Assembly: GCA_027010005.1 (NCBI GenBank)
Contig: JALVCM010000466.1
Location: 1-7,214 of the forward strand
Source: Thiohalobacter sp.
GTDB lineage: Bacteria; Pseudomonadota; Gammaproteobacteria; DSM-19610
DNA: 7,214 bases
Direction of reading: 5' to 3'
Shown here one piece after another: positions 5,974 through 7,214 of this stretch. A program made the translations under genes and the position numbers. Positions within the stretch are counted from its first letter, which is position 1. Every line of letters starts with the position of its first letter. Under the pieces are notes generated by a model, which saw only the letters and a list, made by a program, of their open reading frames with translations, was not told the origin of the DNA and did no database searches.

Positions 5974-7062
5974 GTGTTCATGCTGGATCTGTTACGCAAC
6001 GATAAACCCGGCAGCTGGATGCTGGCGACCCTGCTGGTCGTCAGCATCGCGGTACCGGTACTGAACCTGCTGGTACCCGAGGGCAGTATCTTCCACCTGT
6101 CCACCTATACCGTCACCCTGCTCGGCAAGTACCTCACCTATGCCCTGCTGGCGCTGGCCGCCGACCTGGTGTGGGGTTACCTGGGTATTCTCAGCCTGGG
6201 ACACGGCGCGTTCTTCGCGTTGGGCGGTTACGCCATGGGTATGTACCTGATGCGCCAGATCGGTGAACGTGGCGTGTACGGCGACCCGCTGCTGCCGGAC
6301 TTCATGGTATTTCTGAACTGGCAGGAGCTGCCCTGGTTCTGGCACGGTTTTGACCAGTTCTGGTTTGCCGCGCTGATGGTACTGCTGGTACCCGGCTTGC
6401 TGGCCTATGTATTCGGTTACCTGGCGTTCCGTTCCCGCGTTACCGGCGTGTACCTGTCGATCATCACCCAGGCCATGACCTATGCACTGATGCTGGCTTT
6501 CTTCCGTAACGAAATGGGCTTCGGTGGCAACAACGGGCTGACCGATTTCAAGGACCTGCTGGGCTTTGACCTGCGCGCTGACAGTACCCGCATCGGCCTG
6601 TTCCTGGCCTCGACCGCAGCGCTGGCGATTGCCTACCTGGGTACCCGCTATATTGTCAGTTCACGGCTGGGGCTGGCCAGCGTGGCCATTCGCGACGCGG
6701 AAAGCCGCACGCGCTTTATTGGCTACCGGGTGGAGAATATTAAACTCTGGATGTTCGTATTCTCGGCCATGCTGGCGGGTGTCGCCGGCGCGCTCTACGT
6801 ACCGCAGGTCGGCATCATCAACCCCGGCGAGTTTTCACCCCTGAATTCCATCGAGCTGATCATCTGGGTGGCCATCGGCGGGCGCGGCACCCTGTACGGT
6901 GCGGTCATCGGCGCCTTACTGGTCAATTACGCCAAGACATACTTCACCGCCGCGCTGCCGGAAATCTGGCTGTTCGCGCTGGGCGGCCTGTTCATCCTCG
7001 TCACCCTGTACCTGCCGAAAGGCATCGTCGGGCTGCGCAGGATGCGGGAGGCACGCGCATGA
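5974..7062 (+). CDS. urtC: Urea ABC transporter permease subunit UrtC
   Basis: The 362-residue product is the second inner-membrane permease of the urea importer, of LivM type. After a short N-terminus (MFMLDLLRND) a first hydrophobic segment spans about residues 15-34. The LivM-like signature WGYLGILSLGHGAFFALGGY lies around residues 68-87. Further segments follow, then QAMTYALMLAFFRNEMGFGG, the cytoplasmic coupling region SRLGLASVAIRDAESRTRFIGY, and the terminal helices ending LYLPKGIVGL. The NMGFGGNNG-type loop (here NEMGFGGNNGLTDF) is characteristic of UrtC rather than general LivM. It starts with GTG, chosen because GGAGG is at the right distance; ATG 5980 would give a product two residues shorter. 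The last four bases overlap the urtD start (ATGA), pointing to coupled translation. Length is normal for the family and no defect is visible. Confidence 0.96.
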   Translation: MFMLDLLRNDKPGSWMLATLLVVSIAVPVLNLLVPEGSIFHLSTYTVTLLGKYLTYALLALAADLVWGYLGILSLGHGAFFALGGYAMGMYLMRQIGERGVYGDPLLPDFMVFLNWQELPWFWHGFDQFWFAALMVLLVPGLLAYVFGYLAFRSRVTGVYLSIITQAMTYALMLAFFRNEMGFGGNNGLTDFKDLLGFDLRADSTRIGLFLASTAALAIAYLGTRYIVSSRLGLASVAIRDAESRTRFIGYRVENIKLWMFVFSAMLAGVAGALYVPQVGIINPGEFSPLNSIELIIWVAIGGRGTLYGAVIGALLVNYAKTYFTAALPEIWLFALGGLFILVTLYLPKGIVGLRRMREARA

Positions 7063-7214
7063 AACCGGTACAGGCCCTGCGAGAAATTACCCGCCGCGAC
7101 CGGGTATTCGAATTCCTGATCAAGCCCCAGCCGCCGGAACTGGATGTCAGCCATAACATCATCCTGTACCTGGAAGACCTGAACAAGAGTTTCGACGGTT
7201 TCAAGGCTATCAAT
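7059..7214 (+). CDS. urtD: Urea ABC transporter ATP-binding protein UrtD, N-terminal fragment cut by window edge
   Basis: Only the first 52 codons are present. The frame starts with ATG overlapping the urtC stop by four bases, with GGGAGG (7046-7051) 7 bases upstream. The sequence MKPVQALREITRRDRVFEFL leads into the first strand of an ABC ATPase, NIILYLEDLNKSFDGFKAIN. LEDLNKSFDGFKAIN resembles the UrtD start (E-D-[LV]-x-x-S-F-D-G-F-K-A-[LI]-N), where the Phe of SFDGF corresponds to the aromatic A-loop region that contacts adenine. The Walker A, Q-loop, signature and Walker B motifs lie beyond the window. The N-terminal extension of about 35 residues before the ATPase fold is usual for proteobacterial UrtD. 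Identification rests on this short match together with its place after urtABC. Confidence 0.9.
   Translation, partial: MKPVQALREITRRDRVFEFLIKPQPPELDVSHNIILYLEDLNKSFDGFKAIN

Overview
The window looks like a chromosomal segment of a proteobacterium, most likely a gammaproteobacterium. The reasons are moderately GC-rich codon use, an outer-membrane porin next to the transporter genes, the long UrtB form with a periplasmic N-terminal domain, and a REP-like palindromic repeat. The lineage is inferred from gene style and memory of related clusters, not from a search.

Layout: positions 1-1396 (minus strand) hold the first 465 codons of a polytopic membrane protein of the NCS1 (purine/cytosine permease-like) family. 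It is still open at the left edge, so its C-terminus is outside the window. Positions 1397-1618 are a divergent intergenic region with one compact palindrome and a small 5'-leader hairpin. On the plus strand follow an outer-membrane porin (1619-2755), urtA (2782-4077), a 255-base intergenic region, urtB (4333-5970), urtC (5974-7062) and the first 52 codons of urtD (7059 to the right edge). The urtA-urtB gap contains an 80-base REP-like imperfect palindrome and a long-stemmed hairpin followed by six T residues, which could act as a terminator or attenuator.

How the genes work together: this is a urea uptake locus. The porin would let urea or small amides through the outer membrane, UrtA binds urea in the periplasm, UrtB and UrtC form the inner-membrane channel, and UrtD (with UrtE, expected downstream) supplies ATPase activity. 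The porin and urtA are 26 bases apart and probably co-transcribed. urtB, urtC and urtD are tightly packed (3-base gap, then a 4-base ATGA overlap). The hairpin between urtA and urtB could make the porin and binding protein more abundant than the permease and ATPase subunits, as is common for binding-protein genes. The divergent NCS1-like protein may be a nucleobase/urea-type permease or, if it continues beyond the window, the membrane input domain of a sensor kinase.

No mobile gene, CRISPR array, tRNA or rRNA was seen. Most of the window is a recognisable urea ABC transporter locus. The parts least explained by known function are the divergent NCS1-like gene, the N-terminal domain of UrtB and the structured urtA-urtB intergenic region.
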